Shown here: in pieces, positions 4,608-11,095 of the stretch
How positions within the stretch are numbered: the first letter of the stretch is position 1
How the letters are laid out: each line of letters begins with the position of its first letter
NCBI GenBank assembly: GCA_021783935.1
Contig: JAJXTK010000151.1
Span: 1 to 11,095, forward strand
DNA from: Myxococcales bacterium
Lineage (GTDB): Bacteria; Myxococcota_A; Polyangia; Polyangiales; JADJMO01
Direction of reading: 5' to 3'
DNA: 11,095 nt
Notes under the pieces: model-generated
Databases searched by the model: none
Seen by the model: only the letters and a program-made list of their open reading frames with translations
Told to the model about the DNA's origin: nothing
Translations under genes and position numbers: made by a program

Positions 4608-7163
4608 ATGCGGGCCACCTACTTGCACGTCGCGTTGGCGCTGTGTCTCGGTGCGGGCTCCTCGAGCGGCTGCGGTGGCTCCGACATCGAGGCCCCTCCG
4701 CGCGACGAGGTCGGCCCTGACGCCTCCGGCTCGGACGCATCGATCGACGTGGTCGCCTCCGACGTCCCCGTCGACGCGCCCGACGAGATCGACGGTGAGG
4801 TCCTCGACGCCTCGGACGCCTCGGACGTCGAGGACGCCTCCGACACCAGCGAGGTCGCCGATGCCGACGCCGAGGACGCCGACGTTCAAGACGGCAGCGA
4901 TGCGGACGACGCGGCGGACGCCTCCGACGCGCCAGGAGACGGCGACGCGAGCGACGCGTCGGTCGACGCCTACCCTTGGCCGCCCACGTGCACTGCGTGC
5001 CACGGCACCGCGTCCGTCGGGCCTGCTCCGCCGGTCGACACCAATGGGCTCGTCGCCACGACCAACCCGGGCGTGGGGGCGCATCAGAAGCACCTCGCCG
5101 CGTCCGATTGGCATCGAGACGTGCAGTGCACAGATTGCCACCTCGTTCCTGGATCGGTGCCGGACCCCGCCGTGCCCACGCACCTCAACGGTCGCGACGA
5201 CATCGACTGGAGCCCTGACGTCGCCAAGCGCGGCTCGTTCGACCCGACCACGTACACCTGCAGCGGGGTGTGGTGCCACGGCGCGATGCCGCAGCCCGAC
5301 CTCGCCGGGACCTCACCGCCGACGGTGCGCGCGCCGCAGTGGACGAAGGTCGACGGCACCCAGGCCCTGTGCGGCAAGGCGTGCCACACGCTGCCTCCGG
5401 GCGGTGGGCATCCCCCGTACAACGCGTGCCCCGCGTGCCACGACGACGTCATCTCCAGCTTCACTCCGGCGACTGGCGGCGCGCCGCCCGTAGTCGTCTG
5501 GAAGAACGCGCAGCGTCACGTCGACGGGGTCATCGACTACTTCGACCTGCGCTGCACGACCTGCCACGGCGACCCGAAGCGGAGGGGCGGCGACCCCGCC
5601 CCGCCGCGAGGCGTCCTCGGCGAGACCGCGACGAGCGACCCCGCGGTGGGCGCGCACCAAAGCCACCTGTCTCAGACGACATGGCACCGCGACGTTCAGT
5701 GCTCCGACTGCCATCGAGTCCCGACGTCTGTCATGCACACCAACGGCGTCGTCGACTTCGATTGGAGCGCAGGCCCGGCGAGCGCGGGCGGCGCGACCCC
5801 TGCGTACGACACGACGACGGTGAGCTGCACCGGCACGTGGTGCCACGGCGCGAAGCTCTCCGGCGGTGCCAAGACGGTTCCGGTGTGGAATGTCGTCGAC
5901 GGCACTCAGAAGGCCTGCGGCAGCTGCCATGGGCTGCCGCCCACCACCGGACACCCCACCAATCAGCAGTGCGACAAGTGCCACTCTCCGGTCATCGCGA
6001 GCTGCCCGCCCGCCAACCCTCAGGGCTGCGTGTTCCAGCCGGACGTGTCCCCGACGCAGTCGTACAAGCTTCACATCAACGGCAAGGTCGACTTGGTCGC
6101 GGGAGGCTGCACGTTCTGCCACGGCGCGCCCCCAGCGAACGGTACGCACCTCGCGCACGCCGGCAGCGCCGACCCGCCGACCGCGTACGGCAGCCTCGAG
6201 CCACGCACCAACGCCACCTCGTACGCGTTCAACTGCGGCTACTGCCACCCGCTCGATCCCGCCAAGCACATGGACGGCAAGGTCGAGGTCGAGCTCTACG
6301 ACGCGACCGCCCCCGCGCTGCCGACCTCGCCGACAGCCCCCGGAGATCGCCGCGCGCTCAAGAGCGTGAGCCCCGCCGCCGTCTACCAACCCGGCACCGT
6401 CACGTTCACGGGTGACATCTCGAGCTTCACCGACGGCAGCTGCGCCAACGTCTACTGTCACAGCGCCGAATCCCCGTCTGCGACGTCGGTACCGCTGCCG
6501 ACGACCAACGTGAGCCCGGTCACCTTCCAGTGGCAGAGCGTCACGCCGTTCGCGGACGTGCGCCAAGACCAGTGCTGCGTTGCCACCCCGGACGACTACC
6601 CGGACTTCGCGATCGACGTCGCGCGGAGCTTCGCCACCCCCAAATGGGTCGGCGAGACGCACACCGGCGCGGACAAGTGCGCGCACTGCCACGGCTACCC
6701 GCCGCGCGCCGAGCCGCCGTCCAACATGGGTGTGGGCCAGGGGCACGCGTGGATGGACAGCGGCTGGGAGGACGGCCACTTCTTCAACATGGCTCGTGGT
6801 TGGCCGATTCAGTGCCGTCGATGCCACTCGACGACCGTCGCCGACTACCTGCCGCCGAGCGCCTACTCGTACGACCCCGCGACCGATCGAATCACCTTCG
6901 GTCAGCCGATGACGATCTCCGACTTCACGCTGCACCTCAATGGCCGCAAGGACGTGTCGTTCGACCTTTCGCCCGCGACCTGCAGCAGCGCGAGCCCGGA
7001 CCTCCAGTACAAGACCGTTCCCTGCTTGCAGACGGCCACCTACGACCCGACGACGCGCTCGTGCGCGAACGTCGAGTGTCACCTCGGCCAGAAGAAGCAG
7101 ACCTGGGGCGCGCCCTACCGGGTCTCGGTAGGCGCCGAGTGCAACGCCTGCCACAGCTACTGA
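4608..7163 (+). CDS. Multiheme c-type cytochrome lipoprotein, 17 candidate heme sites, CX4CH type
   Basis: The 851-residue product opens with a lipoprotein signal peptide (hydrophobic residues 5-16, probable lipidated Cys22 in SSGC). A linker dominated by Asp, Ala and Ser follows to about residue 122, then a large heme domain. Twelve CXXCH sites start at 128, 174, 274, 316, 365, 437, 455, 501, 543, 691, 736 and 845. Four CX4CH sites start at 218, 407, 612 and 819, and one CX3CH at 255. The mix of CX4CH and CXXCH matches the domain first described in Geobacter sulfurreducens (CxxxxCH...CXXCH family), and CX4CH is known to bind heme in Desulfovibrio cytochrome c3. Residues 128-278 and 316-459 are an internal repeat sharing WHRDVQC, the CX4CH site and VDGTQ. 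Likely role: outer-membrane-anchored electron transfer. The NHL gene follows after 50 bases. Confidence 0.92.
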   Translation: MRATYLHVALALCLGAGSSSGCGGSDIEAPPRDEVGPDASGSDASIDVVASDVPVDAPDEIDGEVLDASDASDVEDASDTSEVADADAEDADVQDGSDADDAADASDAPGDGDASDASVDAYPWPPTCTACHGTASVGPAPPVDTNGLVATTNPGVGAHQKHLAASDWHRDVQCTDCHLVPGSVPDPAVPTHLNGRDDIDWSPDVAKRGSFDPTTYTCSGVWCHGAMPQPDLAGTSPPTVRAPQWTKVDGTQALCGKACHTLPPGGGHPPYNACPACHDDVISSFTPATGGAPPVVVWKNAQRHVDGVIDYFDLRCTTCHGDPKRRGGDPAPPRGVLGETATSDPAVGAHQSHLSQTTWHRDVQCSDCHRVPTSVMHTNGVVDFDWSAGPASAGGATPAYDTTTVSCTGTWCHGAKLSGGAKTVPVWNVVDGTQKACGSCHGLPPTTGHPTNQQCDKCHSPVIASCPPANPQGCVFQPDVSPTQSYKLHINGKVDLVAGGCTFCHGAPPANGTHLAHAGSADPPTAYGSLEPRTNATSYAFNCGYCHPLDPAKHMDGKVEVELYDATAPALPTSPTAPGDRRALKSVSPAAVYQPGTVTFTGDISSFTDGSCANVYCHSAESPSATSVPLPTTNVSPVTFQWQSVTPFADVRQDQCCVATPDDYPDFAIDVARSFATPKWVGETHTGADKCAHCHGYPPRAEPPSNMGVGQGHAWMDSGWEDGHFFNMARGWPIQCRRCHSTTVADYLPPSAYSYDPATDRITFGQPMTISDFTLHLNGRKDVSFDLSPATCSSASPDLQYKTVPCLQTATYDPTTRSCANVECHLGQKKQTWGAPYRVSVGAECNACHSY
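4719..4970 (+). repeat. Low-complexity Asp/Ala/Ser codon repeat in the cytochrome 1 linker
   Basis: The DNA iterates GACGCCTC-like units (for example at 4806-4830), encoding runs such as DASDASDVEDASD. The segment is strongly acidic and probably disordered, a spacer between the lipid anchor and the heme domain. Such stretches vary in length through replication slippage. Asp-rich lipoprotein linkers of this sort are, from memory, common in myxobacterial genomes. Confidence 0.75.
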
Positions 7164-7200
7164 CGTGCGCACGCGTCGCCGGCGGCACGCCGCGGCGCGG

Positions 7201-7209
7201 GGAGGAAGG
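7201..7209 (+). promoter_or_regulatory. Strong Shine-Dalgarno sequence of the NHL lipoprotein gene
   Basis: The purine run GGAGGAAGG ends four bases before ATG 7214 and fixes this start over the longer open frame that begins at 6530 inside the cytochrome gene. It is the best ribosome-binding site in the window, suggesting efficient independent translation within the operon. Confidence 0.75.
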
Positions 7210-7213
7210 CACA

Positions 7214-8365
7214 ATGACGATTTCGACGCGCGTTCGTGGTCTCGCCCGGACCGTTCGTGAGCACGGCGCCCCGCTCCCGCTACTGTGCCTGTTGGCCCTT
7301 GGCGTCGCGGCCTGCTCGACCGAGGGTGTGTCCGGCCCGACCGGCTCACAGGGAAGCCCGATGGGGCTCGGCTTCGGCGACACCACGCCGACCGCCGCGA
7401 CGCCGACGGTCGCACCGACGGCTCTCCCACCGGTCGCCGTCGACGGCTTCGGTCGCTTTCAGTCGCCGACGCGGATGGCGATCGGCCGCGACGGAGTGCT
7501 GTACGTCTCGGACACCGAAGCCGGCATCGTGGCGAAGCACGCGAGGAGTGGCGAGCGCCTCGGGGCGCTCGTGGGGCTCCAGCGTCCGCTCGGCCTCGCG
7601 CTCTACGAGCCCGAGGCGACGGTGGCGAACGTCTGCGAGCTGTGCCTCCCCAACGGCGGCGCGCCGCCGAGCGCGGCCTGCGCTGCGTCCGGCAGGCCCG
7701 TCGCGCGCGGCAAGGTTTGCCGCTCGCGGCGCACGTTCGGCGCGCGCGCCTTCGTCGGTGACGAGGCCGACGGGTCGGTGCGGATCTTCTTCCGCGATCG
7801 CATCGTCGGCGCGCTCGGCCGTGGGGCGGGGGAGTTCCAGAAGCCCAACGCGATCGCCGTGACCGGTGACGGCGTCGTCTACGTCGTCGACAGCACGGCG
7901 CAGCGGGTCAAGGTCTACACCGCGGACGGGGCCTCGAGCGGCGCGATCGGCGCGCCCGGCGACGTCGTCGCCCTCCAGTTCCCGACCGACATCGCCGTCA
8001 ACGAGGGGGCCGGCGAGCTCTACGTCAGCGACTTCGGCGCGCAGCGCATCGTGGTCCTCGACCTCACGGGCGCGTTCAAGCGCAACGTCACCGCGCCGCC
8101 CAACGCCGGCGGCGATCCGATCTTCTTCCGCCCCGCGGGGATCGGCATCACCCCGACGGGGAATCTGCTCGTTATCGACAACGCGCTCGCAGTGGTCGCC
8201 GTGATCACGCCCAGTGGCGCACTCGTCGACTCGATCGGTTACCGAGAGGGACGCTACTGGACCGGTGACCTCGAGCTCCCGATCGACGCGGTGTCCGACG
8301 GGACGAGGGTCTACGTGTCGTCGAACCAGGCGGGCCGTGTCGGCGTCTTCGCGGTGAAGCAATGA
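7214..8365 (+). CDS. NHL-repeat beta-propeller lipoprotein with four-cysteine insertion
   Basis: The 383-residue product has a signal peptide with a textbook lipobox (VAAC, Cys34), a Thr/Ala/Pro-rich linker, then a six-bladed NHL propeller. Blades lie near residues 84-120, 124-201, 209-246, 255-292, 305-342 and 354-383, with repeated signatures such as PNAIAVTGDGVVYVVD, FPTDIAVNEGAGELYVSD and FRPAGIGITPTGNLLVID. Blade 2 is interrupted at about 141-172 by a loop with cysteines 141, 144, 156 and 169 (CX2C at its head). There is no histidine after the CX2C, so it is not a heme site; disulfides or a bound metal are possible. NHL propellers serve mainly as protein-binding scaffolds, so this may dock or arrange the flanking cytochromes at the outer membrane. 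Its stop overlaps the next start in an ATGA, implying translational coupling. Confidence 0.88.
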   Translation: MTISTRVRGLARTVREHGAPLPLLCLLALGVAACSTEGVSGPTGSQGSPMGLGFGDTTPTAATPTVAPTALPPVAVDGFGRFQSPTRMAIGRDGVLYVSDTEAGIVAKHARSGERLGALVGLQRPLGLALYEPEATVANVCELCLPNGGAPPSAACAASGRPVARGKVCRSRRTFGARAFVGDEADGSVRIFFRDRIVGALGRGAGEFQKPNAIAVTGDGVVYVVDSTAQRVKVYTADGASSGAIGAPGDVVALQFPTDIAVNEGAGELYVSDFGAQRIVVLDLTGAFKRNVTAPPNAGGDPIFFRPAGIGITPTGNLLVIDNALAVVAVITPSGALVDSIGYREGRYWTGDLELPIDAVSDGTRVYVSSNQAGRVGVFAVKQ

Positions 8366-10665
8366 CCGCCCCCAGAGCTCGCGCCCGCGCGGTGGGGGCC
8401 GCCTGGTTCGTCGCGGCGATCGGCGCCTCACCCGCGGCGTCCGCGCTCGATGCGCCGCACGACGCGCTGCAGTGCGAAGACTGCCACGTCGCGCACTTGG
8501 CGAGCTACCCCGTGGCGCTCGGCAAGGTCTGCCAGGCCTGTCACTTCGCCGGTGGCCCCGCCACGGCGCGCAAGACGCACTCGAGCAAGACCACTGACGT
8601 CCGCTACGGCAACTGGGACCTCGACTGCTGGGGATGCCACGATCCGCACACGCAGTGGCAGAACCGCACCTACGGGACCGCCTACGGCAAGTTCATCTAC
8701 ACGAGCTTGAACGCGACGGTGAAGCAGATCAGCCCGACGGATCCGGGGCCGTACTACTTCACGCCGGTCTCGACCCTAAGGACCGTCACTAGCAGCAACC
8801 TCGAATTCACGTCGAGCACGGGATTCGTCGACAATGACGCAATCGCCAGCGACGATGTCTGCCGCGTGTGTCACCAAAACACGCGCGCGACGGGCTTCGC
8901 CGGTGTCTATACGACGACGGCCAACACGCACTACGACTTCGGCGCGGCTTCGCAGCCGGGCGGCACGTGCACCAGCTGCCACCCCCATTCGGCCGGCTTC
9001 AGGGTCAGCGGCTGCGTGGCCTGCCACGCGACCGCGCAGCCATCGACCGGTCAGTATCGACGCGCCGTGACGGGGGCGAGCGGCGACTTCGTGCGCGCGC
9101 GCCACCACGCCACCGACGGCACGACGACCCAGATCGTGAGCGACGACGACTGCGCCGTGTGCCACACGACGGGAACGCATCGCTCGAACCCCTCGCCCTC
9201 CGGCCAGGGGGTGCAGCTGAACTCGCCCGACTCGTTGACCGCGACCGTCGCGTACGACGGAACCGGCGCGAGCGTCGAAGGGTTCTGCGTCGGCTGCCAC
9301 GACGCGGACGGCGCCTCGGCATACGGCGGCACCAAGCCCTTCTCCGATGGGCGCGTCGCGCCGAACGTCACCTTCGCCTGGTCGGGGTCGTCGCACCAGG
9401 CGACGACGCGCGCGGAGCTCACGGGCGAGAAGTGCCTCGCGTGCCACGGCGGCTCGGATCCGAGCAATCCGACGGCGACCTACGATCGCAACGTCCACGG
9501 TGCGTCGGGGCCCTCCCTGCTGTCGGTCGTAGTCGCCGGCGTGAGCGCGACCAACTTCGAGGAGGGGTTGTGCTTCGTCTGCCACGACGGCTCACGCACG
9601 GGCCACGACGTCCTCGCGGAGTTCCAGAAGGCCAACGCACACCCCACGATGACCTTCAGCGGTCGTCACTCGCCGGCCGAGAACGCGACCGCCACCCCGG
9701 CGGCCTACGGCTACAGCGCGACCGCGGACGAGCGGCACGCCGAGTGCCCCGACTGCCACAACTCGCACGCCGCGAAGCCGACGGATCGGCTGAACAGCGT
9801 CAGCCGGGTCGTGCCGACGAACGGCGCCGCGGGCACCGCGCCCACCTACGCGTTCGTCCCGGAGACCGACACGACCTCTGTCGTGGAGTGGCAACTCTGC
9901 ATGAAGTGCCACTCCGGATGGACCACGCTTCGACCGGACACCTACTACGCGGGTGTTGCCAAGTATTTCGACAAAGGAATTGAGCTCAACCCAGCCAACG
10001 AGTCGGCTCACCCCGTCGAAGCGGCGGGGACGAACGTGAGCGCGCAGATGGCGGCGAGCCTCGCCGGTGGCACGGGGTTGCCGCACCTCAATACGACGAG
10101 CGTGGTCGCCTGCTCGGACTGCCACAACAACGACTCGATTCCGACGAATGTGTCGACGCTGGAGAGCTACACCGCGCTCACCAAGGGCCCCCACGGATCG
10201 AACGCAGCGGCCGGCTTCAGCCCGTTCCTGCTCCGCGCTCCGTATCGGACCACCCCGGCGGGCCTCGGCGTCGCCTACGCGCAGGCGGACTTCGCCTTCT
10301 GCTTCATCTGCCACTCGCCCGCGCCGTTCGCCGACCGGAGCCAGAACACCCGGACCGACACGGCCTTCCCGCTGCACGGCTTCCACCTTGGCTCGCTCGC
10401 ATGGACCGGCAGCACGCCGGGCGATCTGAACAACCCGGCGAGCCCCGGCCGCAATGGCGGGAACGCCATCTGCAAGGAGTGCCACTACCAGCTCCACGCG
10501 ACCAAGCTCACCTACTGGGCCAACGGACGCAGCAACGCGCGTCTCGTGAACTTCGCGCCGAGCATCAGCGGGCCTCGCTCCACGGGATCGCCCGTTTGGA
10601 CCCAGGCCACTCGGACATGTCAGTTGACGTGTCATGGATTCAGTCACAACCCAGAAAACTACTGA
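8362..10665 (+). CDS. Secreted multiheme c-type cytochrome, 16 candidate heme sites
   Basis: This 767-residue protein starts with a Sec signal peptide (basic residues 5-9, hydrophobic 11-22, probable cleavage ASA|LD after 28). Fifteen CXXCH motifs start at residues 38, 57, 89, 167, 203, 218, 264, 309, 358, 404, 462, 513, 584, 647 and 704, and a CX3CH motif (CQLTCH) starts at 753 near the C-terminus. Several sites have a second histidine just after the motif (CHVAH, CHDPH, CHNSH), as in the doubled-CXXCH domain of multiheme cytochromes. Between sites lie long Ser/Thr/Asn/Gly-rich stretches, giving about 48 residues per heme, looser than in periplasmic shuttles and typical of surface or extracellular cytochromes. 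No lipobox or membrane segment is seen after cleavage, so it is periplasmic or extracellular. The ATG lies inside the stop of the NHL gene (4-base overlap). A partner role with cytochrome 1 is inference from context. Confidence 0.92.
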   Translation: MTAPRARARAVGAAWFVAAIGASPAASALDAPHDALQCEDCHVAHLASYPVALGKVCQACHFAGGPATARKTHSSKTTDVRYGNWDLDCWGCHDPHTQWQNRTYGTAYGKFIYTSLNATVKQISPTDPGPYYFTPVSTLRTVTSSNLEFTSSTGFVDNDAIASDDVCRVCHQNTRATGFAGVYTTTANTHYDFGAASQPGGTCTSCHPHSAGFRVSGCVACHATAQPSTGQYRRAVTGASGDFVRARHHATDGTTTQIVSDDDCAVCHTTGTHRSNPSPSGQGVQLNSPDSLTATVAYDGTGASVEGFCVGCHDADGASAYGGTKPFSDGRVAPNVTFAWSGSSHQATTRAELTGEKCLACHGGSDPSNPTATYDRNVHGASGPSLLSVVVAGVSATNFEEGLCFVCHDGSRTGHDVLAEFQKANAHPTMTFSGRHSPAENATATPAAYGYSATADERHAECPDCHNSHAAKPTDRLNSVSRVVPTNGAAGTAPTYAFVPETDTTSVVEWQLCMKCHSGWTTLRPDTYYAGVAKYFDKGIELNPANESAHPVEAAGTNVSAQMAASLAGGTGLPHLNTTSVVACSDCHNNDSIPTNVSTLESYTALTKGPHGSNAAAGFSPFLLRAPYRTTPAGLGVAYAQADFAFCFICHSPAPFADRSQNTRTDTAFPLHGFHLGSLAWTGSTPGDLNNPASPGRNGGNAICKECHYQLHATKLTYWANGRSNARLVNFAPSISGPRSTGSPVWTQATRTCQLTCHGFSHNPENY

Positions 10666-10689
10666 ATATGACGCATTTGCGAGAGTAGT

Positions 10690-10759
10690 TGAATTCAGTT
10701 TAGGCCTGTCCGTATTGCACGCGCTTGTCGTGCGTGGGCGTCGCACGCGCTGAATTCAG
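10690..10759. repeat. Direct repeat TGAATTCAG, two copies flanking a hairpin region
   Basis: TGAATTCAG occurs at 10690-10698 and 10751-10759. The second copy, with its preceding C, is the perfect palindrome CTGAATTCAG. The copies are 61 bases apart start to start, between cytochrome 2 and the next gene. Two copies of a palindromic site around a promoter-sized interval suggest operator sites, but no regulator is known. Confidence 0.4.
10717..10747 (+). promoter_or_regulatory. Two mutually exclusive hairpins between cytochrome 2 and the second NHL gene
   Basis: GCACG (10717-10721) can pair with CGTGC (10729-10733), or CGTGCG (10729-10734) can pair with CGCACG (10742-10747); each loop is seven bases. 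The central segment cannot be in both stems. No T-run follows either, so this is not a classical terminator. It could be an attenuator-like switch, an mRNA processing site, or chance in GC-rich DNA. Confidence 0.3.
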
Positions 10760-10794
10760 ATTGAAGACAATGCCCACGTCGTGGCTGTCAGAGA

Positions 10795-10800
10795 GGGAGG
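10795..10800 (+). promoter_or_regulatory. Shine-Dalgarno sequence of the second NHL-type gene
   Basis: GGGAGG stands six bases before ATG 10807 and supports that start codon. Confidence 0.7.
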
Positions 10801-10806
10801 ATCGAG

Positions 10807-11095
10807 ATGAAATGCACAATCTTCGAGTGGTCGACCTCGGCGCTCGCCGCGGTGACCGTCGGCCTCATGGCGGCGGCCGGCTGCGCGACGTCTCCGGCGC
10901 AGCCGGGGGCCTGCAACGCGGTGCTGCCGGCCGCGACGAGCGCGCTCGTCTGGCCGGCGGCGCCGGATGAGGCGCGCGTCGCCTACGTCGGCGCGCTGAG
11001 CGACAACGCCACGTGCGCCCGTCCACAGGGCGAGGCAGCGCAGGCGCTCAGCTACCCGAAATCGATGGCGGCTGGCCCGGGCGGCCTCGTCTACG
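10807..11095 (+). CDS. NHL-type lipoprotein, partial (runs off right edge)
   Basis: The 96 visible codons begin MKCTIFEWST, followed by a hydrophobic stretch and a lipobox (AAGC, Cys26), so the product is a lipoprotein. After a short linker come LVWPAAPDEARVAYVGALS and YPKSMAAGPGGLVY. The first is the type of entry strand (WP.PP...R..Y.G) that often precedes NHL propellers in lipoproteins next to multiheme cytochromes; the second is the start of an NHL blade. Additional cysteines at 36 and in NATCARP suggest a disulfide. It differs from the first NHL protein in sequence and linker, so it is a second family member rather than a duplicate. It probably belongs to the same locus, though the 141-base gap leaves room for its own promoter. 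The propeller itself lies outside the window, so the fold is inferred. Confidence 0.7.
   Translation, partial: MKCTIFEWSTSALAAVTVGLMAAAGCATSPAQPGACNAVLPAATSALVWPAAPDEARVAYVGALSDNATCARPQGEAAQALSYPKSMAAGPGGLVY

Noticed and set aside
4241..4618. Minus-strand 125-codon frame in the gap before cytochrome 1
   Set aside because: Parts read like a protein, but it matches no family I know, has no ribosome-binding site and crosses candidate promoter elements; kept only as a possible decayed repeat.
6530..7213. Longer start for the NHL lipoprotein inside cytochrome 1
   Set aside because: The extra residues overlap the cytochrome frame and show no pattern, whereas ATG 7214 has a strong Shine-Dalgarno sequence and leads directly into a signal peptide.
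5313..7430. 705-codon minus-strand open frame opposite cytochrome 1
   Set aside because: It is antisense to the cytochrome coding frame, is Arg/Val/Ala-rich with no family motif, and results from GC-biased codon use on the plus strand.
9592..10746. 384-codon minus-strand open frame opposite cytochrome 2
   Set aside because: Shadow of the cytochrome frame; no conserved motif and low-complexity composition.
1..11095. CRISPR array, tRNA, rRNA, transposase or integrase genes
   Set aside because: No regularly spaced repeats, cloverleaf-like sequence, rRNA segment or recombinase motif was seen on either strand.

Overview
The window is very GC-rich bacterial DNA with long shadow ORFs in every frame. 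The best guess at the source is a myxobacterium-like member of the Myxococcota or another deltaproteobacterial lineage. The reasons are the base composition, an Asp/Ala/Ser-rich lipoprotein linker, large multiheme cytochromes beside NHL-repeat lipoproteins, and a eukaryote-like bifunctional 6-phosphofructo-2-kinase/fructose-2,6-bisphosphatase. This assignment is inference; no rRNA or other marker gene is present.

Left part (1-2676, minus strand). A partial RRM-type RNA-binding protein runs off the left edge. It is preceded by about 300 bases without a convincing gene, then by two alpha/beta-hydrolases with intact Ser-Asp-His triads. The space between the hydrolases holds a candidate promoter with a perfect -35 box, overlapped by a 7+7 bp inverted repeat that looks like a repressor operator.

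Middle (2677-4607, plus strand). One gene encodes a complete two-domain PFK-2/FBPase-2, the enzyme that makes and breaks down fructose 2,6-bisphosphate. About 480 bases of hairpin-rich noncoding DNA follow, ending in an AT-richer block with candidate control sites just before the next gene.

Right part (4608-11095, plus strand). This is a probable electron-transfer locus: a 17-site multiheme cytochrome lipoprotein with four CX4CH motifs and one CX3CH motif; an NHL beta-propeller lipoprotein with a four-cysteine insertion; a secreted 16-site multiheme cytochrome that overlaps the NHL gene by 4 bases; and, after a 141-base spacer with repeats and competing hairpins, the start of a second NHL-type lipoprotein that runs off the right edge. 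All four products carry export signals. Together they have 33 candidate heme-attachment sites, which fits an outer-membrane or extracellular electron conduit. No porin, inner-membrane quinol oxidase or heme lyase lies inside the window, so direction and partner of electron flow remain open.
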